Shown: one piece after another, positions 51,749 through 59,674 of the stretch
How the letters are laid out: every line of letters starts with the position of its first letter
Position numbering within the stretch: the stretch's first letter is position 1
NCBI GenBank assembly: GCA_927362715.1
Contig: CAKMIX010000010.1
Span: 19,782-83,781 of the forward strand
Direction of reading: 5' to 3'
Source: an uncultured Clostridia bacterium
GTDB lineage: Bacteria; Bacillota; Clostridia; Oscillospirales; Acutalibacteraceae
DNA: 64,000 nt
Translations under genes and position numbers: made by a program
Notes under the pieces: model-generated
Told to the model about the DNA's origin: nothing
The model's database searches: none
What the model saw: only the letters and a program-made list of their open reading frames with translations

Positions 51749-54154
51749 ATGAAAGATGTAAAAGCGCGCATCCGCAACGGCGCCGAAAATCTGCGGCTGT
51801 ATTGGACGCAGCCGCCGCATGGCAGGTATATGCCTTTTAAAGAGATCGCCTCCCTTGCCGTCGGCGGCATGGGCGTAAAATTCATCTGCTATGCCGTCCA
51901 GCTGATGATCTTAAGCGTCGGCAATACCCTCATCGGGAACACCATCGGCATCCCGCCGCGCGAATTGTATATCATTTATATCCTGAGCGTGCTTTCCGGC
52001 TTCCCGCTTACGGCGCTTCGAGCCAAGATCATTGACAATTCCGGTAACCGCAAGGGGAAATTCCGTCCCTATATTTTTACCATGGCGATCCCGACTGTCA
52101 TCCTTGCCATCGGCTTTACCTATATGCCGTATGACAGCATGACCATGCTGTGGAAATGCGTGACCGTTCTGCTTTACAACATCGGGTTCCAGTTCTTCTA
52201 CATGTTCATGTTCGATTCCTACACGAACATCATAAACGTCTTGTCGCCCAATACATACGAGCGTTCGGACGTAAACTCCGTTACTGCGGTGGTCGATTCC
52301 TTCGCCCCCACGATCGCCGGCTTTTTGCTGCCGCTGCTCGCGCAGCTCATCACCGGGCAGAACACCATTTACGATATGCGGATCTACCGTGCGGTATTTC
52401 CGCCGCTTTTGCTGTTCGGCCTGCTGCTGACCGTTTTTATCCATGTCAATACGGAAGAAAAGATCGTACAGGCAAAAACGCACGTCGTACAGATCAAATT
52501 CTGGGACGCGCTGCGCGCCGTAGCGAAAAACAAGTATTTCTGGATCATCTCGCTTGCGGGCTGGATCGGCTTTCTGGAATCCTCCTTCGCCACGATCCTT
52601 GCCTGGCTTTATAACTACCAAAACGCCTGCTCACCGCTCGAATATTCCATCGTGACCGCCGTGTACGGCAATTCCTCACTTTGGTCTATGCTGTTCGCCC
52701 CGCTCCTCATTCGCAGGATCGGCAAACGCAATTTGCTGATCACCTCCAACGTCTTAAGTATTTTCTTCATCCTCATGATGTACCCCGTCGTGACCGACGC
52801 GCCGAAAGGCATGGTCATTTGGCTGATGCTCGGCTGTATGTTCATCAATGGGCTTGGCACCTCGCTCGGCAATCTGCTGAGCTACAGCTTGAACGGCGAT
52901 ATCCGCGACTATCAGCAGTATATCACGGGCGAGCGGATCGACGGCATGTTCCTCGCTATCGGGCTGATCGGCAGCGTCGTCAATATGGTCACAGGCTTTG
53001 TTCTGCCTGCGATCTATGAGTATGCGGGCTTGAATGAGACTGTTGCCGCCTCTTTGGGCTATGACCCGAGCAATGTCTACTATGTGCTTTACAATGAGCA
53101 GTACTTTGAGCATATCTGCGGCATTTTGATCATAGCGTCGGCGGTCGGCGCGGCGCTCAATGCCATCCCTTATTTCTTCTATGATTTAACGGAGACCAAG
53201 CAAAAGGCGATGGTGACCGTTTTGAAGATCCGCGCGCTGTTCGAGGACTACGGCAACAACGCTCTGTCGGATGAAAACCTGATCGAAGCCATCGACATGA
53301 TCGAAGAAGCCAAGCAGTTCGTCCACGAAACGCCCGTAAAGCCCGATAAAAACTACATTCGCGCCGCGAAAAAGACAAAGGACAAATCGGCAGTCAAGGC
53401 CGCAAAGGCGGCATACAGAGCACAAAAAGAGCACAATGAGAAAATTGTCATTGCACAGTATGTTGTCGCTGAGGTCAATAAATTTGACGACCCGAAAACT
53501 AGGCAGGAACTTGCGGAAGCGCAGAAGATCTTTGCCGCCGGGCTCGACGGGCTGCACACCCTGAAATTCCCTTCTGTTGCCGAAGCAAAGGCTATGCCGC
53601 ATAAAACGCCTGAGGAAAAGGCGGCGCGCAAGGCTGCGATCCAAAAAGCCAGACAATTCGCAGAATCCGAAGCCCTCGCGAAAAAGCACTATCCAAACGG
53701 TATTGTGCCGTTTGATGCGTCCGTATTTCAAACGCTTTTCGCGCGCGAGGATGCGGCGGACGCGCAGCACAGGGAGGCGCTTGCCGCGCTGCACGATGCG
53801 AAAAAAACGAAGGATACGGAAGCCGTTCGTGCCTGCCGTGAAAAAGTCCGTGCAGTAAAGCGGGAAAAAGCGGCTGTCAAAGCGGAAATCAAACGGGTGG
53901 TCGATCAAAATTCCCTGTACAACCGCGCCGCAAGACCGTATCTGGACGCGAAAAAGCTGCTGACCCAAAAAGAGAACTACAGCCGCTATGAGGAGATCAA
54001 GGCGCAGTACGAAACGTCGCGCCGCCGCGCCGAGGAGGAACGCCTTGCGCGCGAGGAAGCGCGCCGCAGGGAGCTTGCGGAAAAAGAACAGTACGCCGCA
54101 AAAATGCGGGAAGAGCGCAAGGCGGCAAAGCTTGCAAAGCACCGAAAGGATTGA
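51749..54154 (+). CDS. GPH-type sugar transporter with long cytoplasmic tail
   Basis: The first about 490 residues form a GPH/MFS_2 transporter with about 12 membrane segments. After FFYDLTETKQKAMVTVLK, where family members normally end soon, comes a tail of about 300 residues. It is rich in Lys, Glu, Ala and Arg, with coiled-coil character (EEERLAREEARRRELAEKEQ). The total of 801 residues is far above the usual 450-500. The tail may form a scaffold or bind cytoplasmic enzymes or regulators. GAAGGGGA precedes the ATG. It probably imports the glycans cleaved by the neighbouring glycosidases. Confidence 0.85.
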   Translation: MKDVKARIRNGAENLRLYWTQPPHGRYMPFKEIASLAVGGMGVKFICYAVQLMILSVGNTLIGNTIGIPPRELYIIYILSVLSGFPLTALRAKIIDNSGNRKGKFRPYIFTMAIPTVILAIGFTYMPYDSMTMLWKCVTVLLYNIGFQFFYMFMFDSYTNIINVLSPNTYERSDVNSVTAVVDSFAPTIAGFLLPLLAQLITGQNTIYDMRIYRAVFPPLLLFGLLLTVFIHVNTEEKIVQAKTHVVQIKFWDALRAVAKNKYFWIISLAGWIGFLESSFATILAWLYNYQNACSPLEYSIVTAVYGNSSLWSMLFAPLLIRRIGKRNLLITSNVLSIFFILMMYPVVTDAPKGMVIWLMLGCMFINGLGTSLGNLLSYSLNGDIRDYQQYITGERIDGMFLAIGLIGSVVNMVTGFVLPAIYEYAGLNETVAASLGYDPSNVYYVLYNEQYFEHICGILIIASAVGAALNAIPYFFYDLTETKQKAMVTVLKIRALFEDYGNNALSDENLIEAIDMIEEAKQFVHETPVKPDKNYIRAAKKTKDKSAVKAAKAAYRAQKEHNEKIVIAQYVVAEVNKFDDPKTRQELAEAQKIFAAGLDGLHTLKFPSVAEAKAMPHKTPEEKAARKAAIQKARQFAESEALAKKHYPNGIVPFDASVFQTLFAREDAADAQHREALAALHDAKKTKDTEAVRACREKVRAVKREKAAVKAEIKRVVDQNSLYNRAARPYLDAKKLLTQKENYSRYEEIKAQYETSRRRAEEERLAREEARRRELAEKEQYAAKMREERKAAKLAKHRKD

Positions 54155-54160
54155 CGGGTT

Positions 54161-55654
54161 ATGAAAAAATTTAAAATCAGCGTGCTGTGTGTCCTGCTGG
54201 CGGCCGCTATGACCATTACCGTTTTCGCACTGGAACACCGGGGGAGCACGGACGGCACCTTCCAAACCGACAGCGGCTATATGACCGCCGAAAACCTCGC
54301 GCTGCAAAAGGGCGGGGAAGCGGTCGAAAAGCTGACCGACGGCGACGCTTCGACCGCTCTCACAAGCAGCCGTAAGCGGGACGTATACTTTGACATCGAT
54401 CTCGGAAGCGTGCAGCCTATAAACTGCATCATTCTCAAGGAGAAGGGCCTGAACATCCGATCCTTTTCCCTGCTCGTTTCCGAGGACGGCACGCAGTACC
54501 AAACGGTTTACAAGGGCGATAAGATCGAATACCATCGGCTTTGCACCTTTGACACCGTGTCTGCGCGCTATGTCCGCGTATTCGTGCACGAGGCCGACCG
54601 GTTCTTCCAACTGAAAGAGGTCGAGGTGTATTTCCAGCCGCAGGTGGAAAACAACACATTCCGAAACACCGCATATGTCCTGAGCAGCGATTTTTCCACG
54701 ATTTTACAGGACGCATACCTTTCCGACGCCGAAAGGAATGCGGCTGTCCGGGAAATGCTTGAAGGCTACAATTTCGCCGCGCTGACACATGTCAATTTCT
54801 ATTGCGGAGTTTCATTCGACTCGAACGGCACGGTTTTTGTCGGCTCGCCCGACGGCGACGGGCAGCAGGCTGTCCGCGAGCTTGCCTATATGGTAGACTG
54901 CATGCGCACGTTCGGCAATCCGAACCTGAAAATCACCTATGTGATCGGCATCGGTTCAGGGAACCCGGCGACAAACCCGGCAATGGACGCCAACCGGGAA
55001 GCGTTCATCGGCAATCTGATCGCGCTTGCCAACCAGGCCGGCTTTGACGGCATCGACATCGACTATGAGTTCCCGCAAAGCGATTACGATTATCAGGTGT
55101 TCGGCGATTTCCTCATTGCGCTGAAAGCGCGCATGACGGCGGAAATGAACGTTGGGGAAGCCTGCATCCTGTCGTGTGCGTTCGGTACGCGGGATATCAA
55201 CTACCCTGCGGAAGTGGTAGAAGCCATTGACATTGTCAACATGATGACCTATGACATTTTTGACACGGACGGGCAGCACGCGAGCTTTTGGAGCGTGGTG
55301 CAGGGCGCCAAGTATCTGGAATCCATAGGCTTTTCGAAAGCGCAGATCAACATCGGCACTCCCTTCTACGGTACACAGACCGACGCACTCATGGAGCAGT
55401 ATATTTATAAAGACATAGCCGCGCCTGATTACTATGAAAACACCTATACCGTTGCCTCCTATTTGGATAATTCCCCGACGCAGGTATATTTTAATTCTCC
55501 TGCCATGGTGCGGGATAAAACGGCGTATGCTCTGCTTGCGGGCTACGGCGGCGTTATGATTTGGCATTTTTCCTGCGATACGGCATACAGCTCGGAAAAT
55601 TCGCTTTGGCGCGCGGTCAACACCGCTGTCGAACAGTTTGGGGGTGCGCAATAA
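54161..55654 (+). CDS. Secreted GH18 with F5/8-type C domain
   Basis: The 497-residue protein has a signal peptide (residues 1-24, KISVLCVLLAAAMTITVFA). A discoidin-like sugar-binding domain follows (about 40-165, with LTDGDASTALTSSR, DIDLGSVQPINCI and YVRVFVHEAD). The GH18 barrel carries GFDGIDIDYEFP, with catalytic Glu303. GH18 includes chitinases and endo-beta-N-acetylglucosaminidases; given the fucosidases nearby, an enzyme cutting N-glycans is plausible. It follows the transporter by six nt and is coupled to the next gene. Confidence 0.85.
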   Translation: MKKFKISVLCVLLAAAMTITVFALEHRGSTDGTFQTDSGYMTAENLALQKGGEAVEKLTDGDASTALTSSRKRDVYFDIDLGSVQPINCIILKEKGLNIRSFSLLVSEDGTQYQTVYKGDKIEYHRLCTFDTVSARYVRVFVHEADRFFQLKEVEVYFQPQVENNTFRNTAYVLSSDFSTILQDAYLSDAERNAAVREMLEGYNFAALTHVNFYCGVSFDSNGTVFVGSPDGDGQQAVRELAYMVDCMRTFGNPNLKITYVIGIGSGNPATNPAMDANREAFIGNLIALANQAGFDGIDIDYEFPQSDYDYQVFGDFLIALKARMTAEMNVGEACILSCAFGTRDINYPAEVVEAIDIVNMMTYDIFDTDGQHASFWSVVQGAKYLESIGFSKAQINIGTPFYGTQTDALMEQYIYKDIAAPDYYENTYTVASYLDNSPTQVYFNSPAMVRDKTAYALLAGYGGVMIWHFSCDTAYSSENSLWRAVNTAVEQFGGAQ

Positions 55655-56650
55655 ATGAAAAAACGGTTGCAAGCATATTCGGCGCGATTCGCGGCGTTTT
55701 CAGCCGTATTCTTTTCGGTTTCGCTGTTTTTGACGCTGGATATTTACTGCAAAAATCAGGTGACACCGGAAACACCGCTTTTGAACATTGCGGGGCTTCC
55801 CTTCCTGCGCATGGATTTTGTTTTGGTGGTTTTTGCCGCCGCTTTTGCGGTCGGTACGCTCGCCGCAATGCTGTTGAAAAAGTTCGCGCGCGGGATTCGG
55901 GTCTTGGCGCTCGGCGGGCTCGGCTGTATTGCGGTGTTTCTTGCTTTGTTTGATGCGGATGCCTTACAGCTGCTCGCACCGACCATGCGCATCAGCCATG
56001 TAATCATGACCGTTTCCAGAGTGCTTGCCATCACGGCGGGGGCAGGCGGTATTTTTGCCGGCGTATATTTTTCGCGGCTTTCCGATTTCGGCGCTTTGAA
56101 AAAACCGATGTGTATCGGCGCGGCGGCTGCCGTCGTATGCAGTGTATTTGCCAACGCCGAGAATTTACAAACCGTGTTGTATGCGGTCTGCGGCGTTTTG
56201 CTTCTGCTCTGCAGCCTGCTTTCGGATTTTGCCGATCCTGCGCCGGTGCATACCACGCTGTCCCGTTCCAAGACGGTGTGCGGTTCGATTTCGGATTTCC
56301 TCGGGACATGTGCTTTTACGGTGCTTTTCGGTATATCTTACAGCGTTTGGTGTGAAAACGCGGGCTTTGGCGAAACGGGCATAACGATCATTATGGGGTG
56401 TATTTGTATTCTGCTGGTCGCTTCCGCACGGAAGCAACCGAATCTCCTGCACGCCGCAGCCCTGCTTTTGGGCAGTGCCGTCAGCTATTGCCTGGTGCAT
56501 TTTGCTTCGGAGGTCATTACCTATTCGGCGAACCGCGTAATATACGTTTTACCGTATTGGATCTTTGCGATCTGTTTCGCAGTGTATCTCGGCAGCCTGC
56601 TGCTGTGTCTGTCGGCACGCAAAAACAAACCACAAAACGGGAACGGTTAA
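55655..56650 (+). CDS. Polytopic membrane protein of unknown function
   Basis: The 331-residue protein has about nine or ten hydrophobic segments (for example SAVFFSVSLFLTL, FVLVVFAAAFAVGTLAAML and ILLVASARKQ flanks) and a basic C-terminus. It may be a small MFS-like or signalling membrane protein, but no motif is diagnostic. Its ATG directly follows the GH18 stop, so they are co-translated. It ends the glycan cluster. Confidence 0.6.
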   Translation: MKKRLQAYSARFAAFSAVFFSVSLFLTLDIYCKNQVTPETPLLNIAGLPFLRMDFVLVVFAAAFAVGTLAAMLLKKFARGIRVLALGGLGCIAVFLALFDADALQLLAPTMRISHVIMTVSRVLAITAGAGGIFAGVYFSRLSDFGALKKPMCIGAAAAVVCSVFANAENLQTVLYAVCGVLLLLCSLLSDFADPAPVHTTLSRSKTVCGSISDFLGTCAFTVLFGISYSVWCENAGFGETGITIIMGCICILLVASARKQPNLLHAAALLLGSAVSYCLVHFASEVITYSANRVIYVLPYWIFAICFAVYLGSLLLCLSARKNKPQNGNG

Positions 56651-56754
56651 AACAGGGGAAACAGCATGCCTTCGCTCGAATGAACCTCGCATTTGGGCGA
56701 AGGCGAGCGGAAAAGCCGTATAAAAAGATATTTTCCGGCTCCTGTAAAAATTGC

Positions 56755-56783
56755 TTGACAGGGGCAGGGTTTGTCGATATAAT
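56755..56783 (+). promoter_or_regulatory. Consensus promoter of the two tRNAs
   Basis: TTGACA (56755-56760) and TATAAT (56778-56783), 17-nt spacer. Confidence 0.9.
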
Positions 56784-56802
56784 AAATAGGCAGTTTGGCT
56801 TT

Positions 56803-56879
56803 GGGCCATTAGCTCAGTTGGTTAGAGCAACCGGCTCATAACCGGTCGGTCCGGGGTTCAAGTCCCTGATGGCCCACCA
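56803..56879 (+). tRNA. tRNA with CAT anticodon (Ile2 or Met)
   Basis: GGGCCAT pairs with ATGGCCC; the loop CTCATAA gives CAT; CCA is encoded. The GGCTCATAACC arm resembles the lysidine-modified tRNA-Ile2 of Firmicutes more than elongator Met, but this cannot be decided by eye. Confidence 0.92.
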
Positions 56880-56916
56880 TTTTTTGCCAGGTTCCCGTTC
56901 GGATCAAATAGAATAC

Positions 56917-56992
56917 AGGGGTATAGCTCAGTTGGTAGAGCAGCGGTCTCCAAAACCGCGTGCCGAGGGTTCAAGTCCTTCTGCCCCTGCCA
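56917..56992 (+). tRNA. tRNA-Trp (anticodon CCA)
   Basis: AGGGGTA pairs with TGCCCCT; the loop CTCCAAA gives CCA; G73 and CCA are encoded. Confidence 0.95.
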
Positions 56993-56996
56993 CACG

Positions 56997-57028
56997 AAAA
57001 GCCTAGCGTATTGCGTTAGGCTTTTTTT
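56997..57028 (+). terminator. Terminator of the tRNA pair
   Basis: AAAAGCCTA and TAGGCTTTT arms around GCGTATTGCGT, then a run of seven T. Confidence 0.85.
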
Positions 57029-57045
57029 ACAGGGAGTGCTTTTTT

Positions 57046-57585
57046 ATGTCAGATGATTTTACTAAACAGTTACAAGAAAATGCGGTTGACAAAGCTATCT
57101 ATGAATCAAAAAAACAGGAAACAGAGAAAAATGAACGCGAAAATGCAAGATTGAGTTTATATAGAAATGTTATTGAAAGAACTAAAGACGCTTGCGTTGA
57201 AGCTGTTAAAACTGGCGCCTTTTCGACAGATGGCAACAGAAGAAAAGTATGTGGAACTTTAGATTTTTTTTGTGATCGTGATACTGATGACTATTATTAT
57301 TGTTACGAAAAATCACTATGTGTTAATATTGAAATACAGGGTGCAATTATGGCTCACTTTTACCCATTAAAAGATAGATGGTTGTGTAGACACATTTTTG
57401 ATGAACTTATAGTGTTTATTATTCATGAAAGACAAGAAGTAGATGTTGCAACGGTGTACAAAGGGAACATAATAAAAAACTTAATAATGGACTGCCAATC
57501 TTACACAAAGTACCGCCCAAACGAGACTACGGGCGGTATTTTTGTATCTTGGCGGAGAAAGGAGGAACTTCCCACGGGGGCTTGA
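57046..57585 (+). CDS. AT-rich hypothetical protein, 179 aa
   Basis: The protein begins MSDDFTKQLQENAVDKAIYE, with a charged coiled-coil start, then a Cys- and Tyr-rich middle (DFFCDRDTDDYYYCYE). No family is recognised. Its base composition is far more AT-rich than everything around it until about 57500, where it turns GC-rich. The last about 25 codons run through a terminator, so the natural C-terminus may have been replaced at a junction with the mobile element. It lies 17 nt behind the tRNA-Trp terminator. Confidence 0.5.
   Translation: MSDDFTKQLQENAVDKAIYESKKQETEKNERENARLSLYRNVIERTKDACVEAVKTGAFSTDGNRRKVCGTLDFFCDRDTDDYYYCYEKSLCVNIEIQGAIMAHFYPLKDRWLCRHIFDELIVFIIHERQEVDVATVYKGNIIKNLIMDCQSYTKYRPNETTGGIFVSWRRKEELPTGA
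57511..57543 (+). terminator. Terminator inside the end of the AT-rich ORF
   Basis: TACCGCCC (57511-57518) and GGGCGGTA (57531-57538) are followed by a T run. Confidence 0.75.
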
Positions 57586-57609
57586 CTGAAAAGTTGAGCC
57601 CCTTTTTTT
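57577..57609 (+). terminator. Terminator just before the ParB-like gene
   Basis: GGGGCT and AGCCCC arms enclose TGACTGAAAAGTTG and are followed by seven T. Confidence 0.75.
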
Positions 57610-57636
57610 ACGCCCAAAAACAGGAGGTAAATGCTT

Positions 57637-59010
57637 ATGGCAGATGATAAAACCACGAAAATGCCGGAGCAGCCGGTAACGGATACCGGGCCGGGCAAGG
57701 AAACTCCGCCCGAGCCGGAGAAAACGCCTACTCCCCCGGAGGCCGAAAAAAAGACGGAACAGCAGGCAAAGAGCCCGCAGGTGTCCGTCTATGACTTCGC
57801 TGAAATTATGAAAGGAAAGAAAGCCGAGGAACGGGCGGCAGCTTCCGGCGGGGAAAAGCCTGCCCCGGCAAAAACGGAGAAACCGGAAAAGCAGCCGGAG
57901 GCTCCGAAAAAGTCCGAAGGAAAACAGGAAAAGCCCAAAGAGCCCGAGCAGCCGAAGCGCCGGGGCCGTCCTCCGAAAGAGGATAAAGACAAGACCGCCG
58001 CTCCGAAGCCCAAAGCCCCCGCACAGAAAAAGCAGGAAAAGGCCCCCAAAGAGAAACCGGAGAAAAAAGCGGCTCCCACGGTGCAGGCCGCTCCCGCTCC
58101 GAAGGAACCCGAGGGGCCGAAGGAGGCTCCCCGCCGTGGCGAGGAACAGATCGTATATATCAAGCTGAACGAGCTCCACGCCTTCAAGAACCATCCCTTT
58201 GAGGTCCGGGACGATGAAGAAATGCGGGCTATGGTGTCCAGCGTCAAGGACAAGGGTGTTACCCAGCCTGCTATCGTCCGTCCCCGTGAGGATGGCGGCT
58301 ATGAGATCGTGTCCGGCCACCGCCGCCAGAAGGCCAGCGAACTTGCCGGATATGCGGATATGCCCTGTATCGTCCGCAACCTGACGGACGATGAAGCCAT
58401 CACGCAGATGGTGGAGGACAATCTGAACCAGCGTGAAGAAATCCTCCCCAGCGAGCGGGCCAAAGCTCTGAAAATGCAGCTTGAGGCCATCAAGCACCAG
58501 GGCTCCCGCACTTCGGGCCAGATTGACCCGAAGGACGCAGGCAAACGCTCCAACGAGATCGTGGCCGAGCGGAACAAGATGGCCGTCAAGCAGGTGCAGC
58601 GGTATATCCGGCTGAATGAGCTGGTCCCCGACCTGATGAAGCTGATGGACGAGAAAAAGCTGGGCTTCACTACGGCGGTAGAGCTTTCCTACATCGGCAA
58701 GAAGAACCAGAACTATATCGCCGTCGCCATCGACAGCCAGCAGTCCTCGCCTTCGCAGGCGCAGGCAAAGCGTATGCGGGAGCTGGACGAAAAGAAGCTG
58801 CTCAACGGGGATGTGATCGACGGCATTATGATGGAGGACAAAAAGGAGGTAGACAAAGTGATTCTGACGGGTGCGGAACTGAGCAAATACTTCGGCAAGG
58901 AAACCACGCCGAGGGAAATGAAGGACCAGATCATCAAGCTGCTGGACGACTGGAAGGGCCAGCAGAAGGAACACGAAAAGCCGGAGAAGAAAACCGAGCC
59001 GGAAAAGTAA
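57637..59010 (+). CDS. ParB-like partition/nuclease-domain protein of the element
   Basis: The 457-residue protein has a long Pro/Lys/Glu-rich disordered N-terminus (about 1-160, with KRRGRPPKEDKD, an AT-hook-like motif). A ParB N-terminal domain follows: HAFKNHPFEVRDDEEMRAMV, then YEIVSGHRRQKASELAG and DNLNQREEILPSERAKALK. ATG at 57637 is preferred over 57631 because AGGAGGT lies 8 nt before it. Such proteins stabilise conjugative elements or regulate their genes. A hairpin of the repeated 23-nt type follows the stop. Confidence 0.87.
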   Translation: MADDKTTKMPEQPVTDTGPGKETPPEPEKTPTPPEAEKKTEQQAKSPQVSVYDFAEIMKGKKAEERAAASGGEKPAPAKTEKPEKQPEAPKKSEGKQEKPKEPEQPKRRGRPPKEDKDKTAAPKPKAPAQKKQEKAPKEKPEKKAAPTVQAAPAPKEPEGPKEAPRRGEEQIVYIKLNELHAFKNHPFEVRDDEEMRAMVSSVKDKGVTQPAIVRPREDGGYEIVSGHRRQKASELAGYADMPCIVRNLTDDEAITQMVEDNLNQREEILPSERAKALKMQLEAIKHQGSRTSGQIDPKDAGKRSNEIVAERNKMAVKQVQRYIRLNELVPDLMKLMDEKKLGFTTAVELSYIGKKNQNYIAVAIDSQQSSPSQAQAKRMRELDEKKLLNGDVIDGIMMEDKKEVDKVILTGAELSKYFGKETTPREMKDQIIKLLDDWKGQQKEHEKPEKKTEPEK

Positions 59011-59017
59011 GCCGAAA

Positions 59018-59040
59018 CTTCGGGTCAAGATGGCCCGAGG
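59018..59040 (+). repeat. Element hairpin 1
   Basis: Arms CTTCGGGTCA and TGGCCCGAGG with a 3-nt loop, 7 nt after the parB-like stop. The same design recurs at 61467 and 62530. Confidence 0.8.
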
Positions 59041-59070
59041 ATTGCGGGGCGCTGCCCCGCGCCCCGAAGC

Positions 59071-59232
59071 TCTGGAGATATAAATTATTCCCCGTCGCCA
59101 GTTATTCCGTAGCATAGCCGGGAAAATCAGTCAAGGGCAACGCCGCCGCAGGCGGTGCCAGAGGCACCCTTGACGGATTTCTCCCGGTTATGCTTTTTCC
59201 CGGACAAGCGACGGGGATATAAATTCTCCAGA
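59071..59232. ncRNA. 162-nt imperfect hairpin in the element
   Basis: The outer arms TCTGGAGATATAAAT...CCCCGTCGC (59071-59098) and GCGACGGGG...TCTCCAGA (59208-59232) pair. The inner arms 59112-59137 (GCATAGCCGGGA...) and 59167-59193 (...CCCGGTTATGC) pair as well, and a small GCCGCC/GGCGG stem caps the top. It fills most of the 307-nt gap between the parB-like and DUF4406 genes. It may be a structured leader RNA, a regulatory RNA or a small palindromic insertion; which is unknown. Confidence 0.55.
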
Positions 59233-59317
59233 GCCGTCCCCCTTCCCGGGGGAAGGGGCGGAGGGGTTGGGCGAAACCTTGCTTTCCGTAAATCAGAAAG
59301 AAATGGAGGTTGAACCA

Positions 59318-59674
59318 ATGAAACGACCTTTGGCCTATCTGACCGCCGCATGGAGCGGTGAGCCGGATATTGATATGGAGCTGGCGGCCCACTACTGCCG
59401 TCTTGCCTATGAGGCGGGCTTTTCCCCCATCTGCCCGCTTTTGTATCTTCCGCTGTTCTTGAATGACAGCGTTCCCGAGGAACATAAGGCCGGGATTGAT
59501 ATGCGCCGGGATATGCTGCGGCGCTCCCATACCCTGATCGTCTGCGGCGGTGCGGTGGACGAGGATGTGAAAAACGACATTGCGGTTGCCGGGCGGCTGG
59601 GTATCGCGGCTACTACGCTGGACGGGGTTCTTGCCGTGAAGGGACACGGCGGCCCGGGTCATGCCGGACATTAA
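59318..59674 (+). CDS. DUF4406-type element protein
   Basis: The predicted 118-residue protein MKRPLAYLTAAWSGEPDIDMELAAHYCRLAYEAG, with LPLFLNDSVPEEHKAGIDMR and HTLIVCGGAVDEDVKND, fits DUF4406, a nucleoside deoxyribosyltransferase-like fold common in phages and conjugative elements. ATG at 59318 follows GGAGG by 8 nt; an upstream ATG at 59267 has no ribosome-binding site. Its end overlaps the methyltransferase start by 14 nt. Confidence 0.8.
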   Translation: MKRPLAYLTAAWSGEPDIDMELAAHYCRLAYEAGFSPICPLLYLPLFLNDSVPEEHKAGIDMRRDMLRRSHTLIVCGGAVDEDVKNDIAVAGRLGIAATTLDGVLAVKGHGGPGHAGH

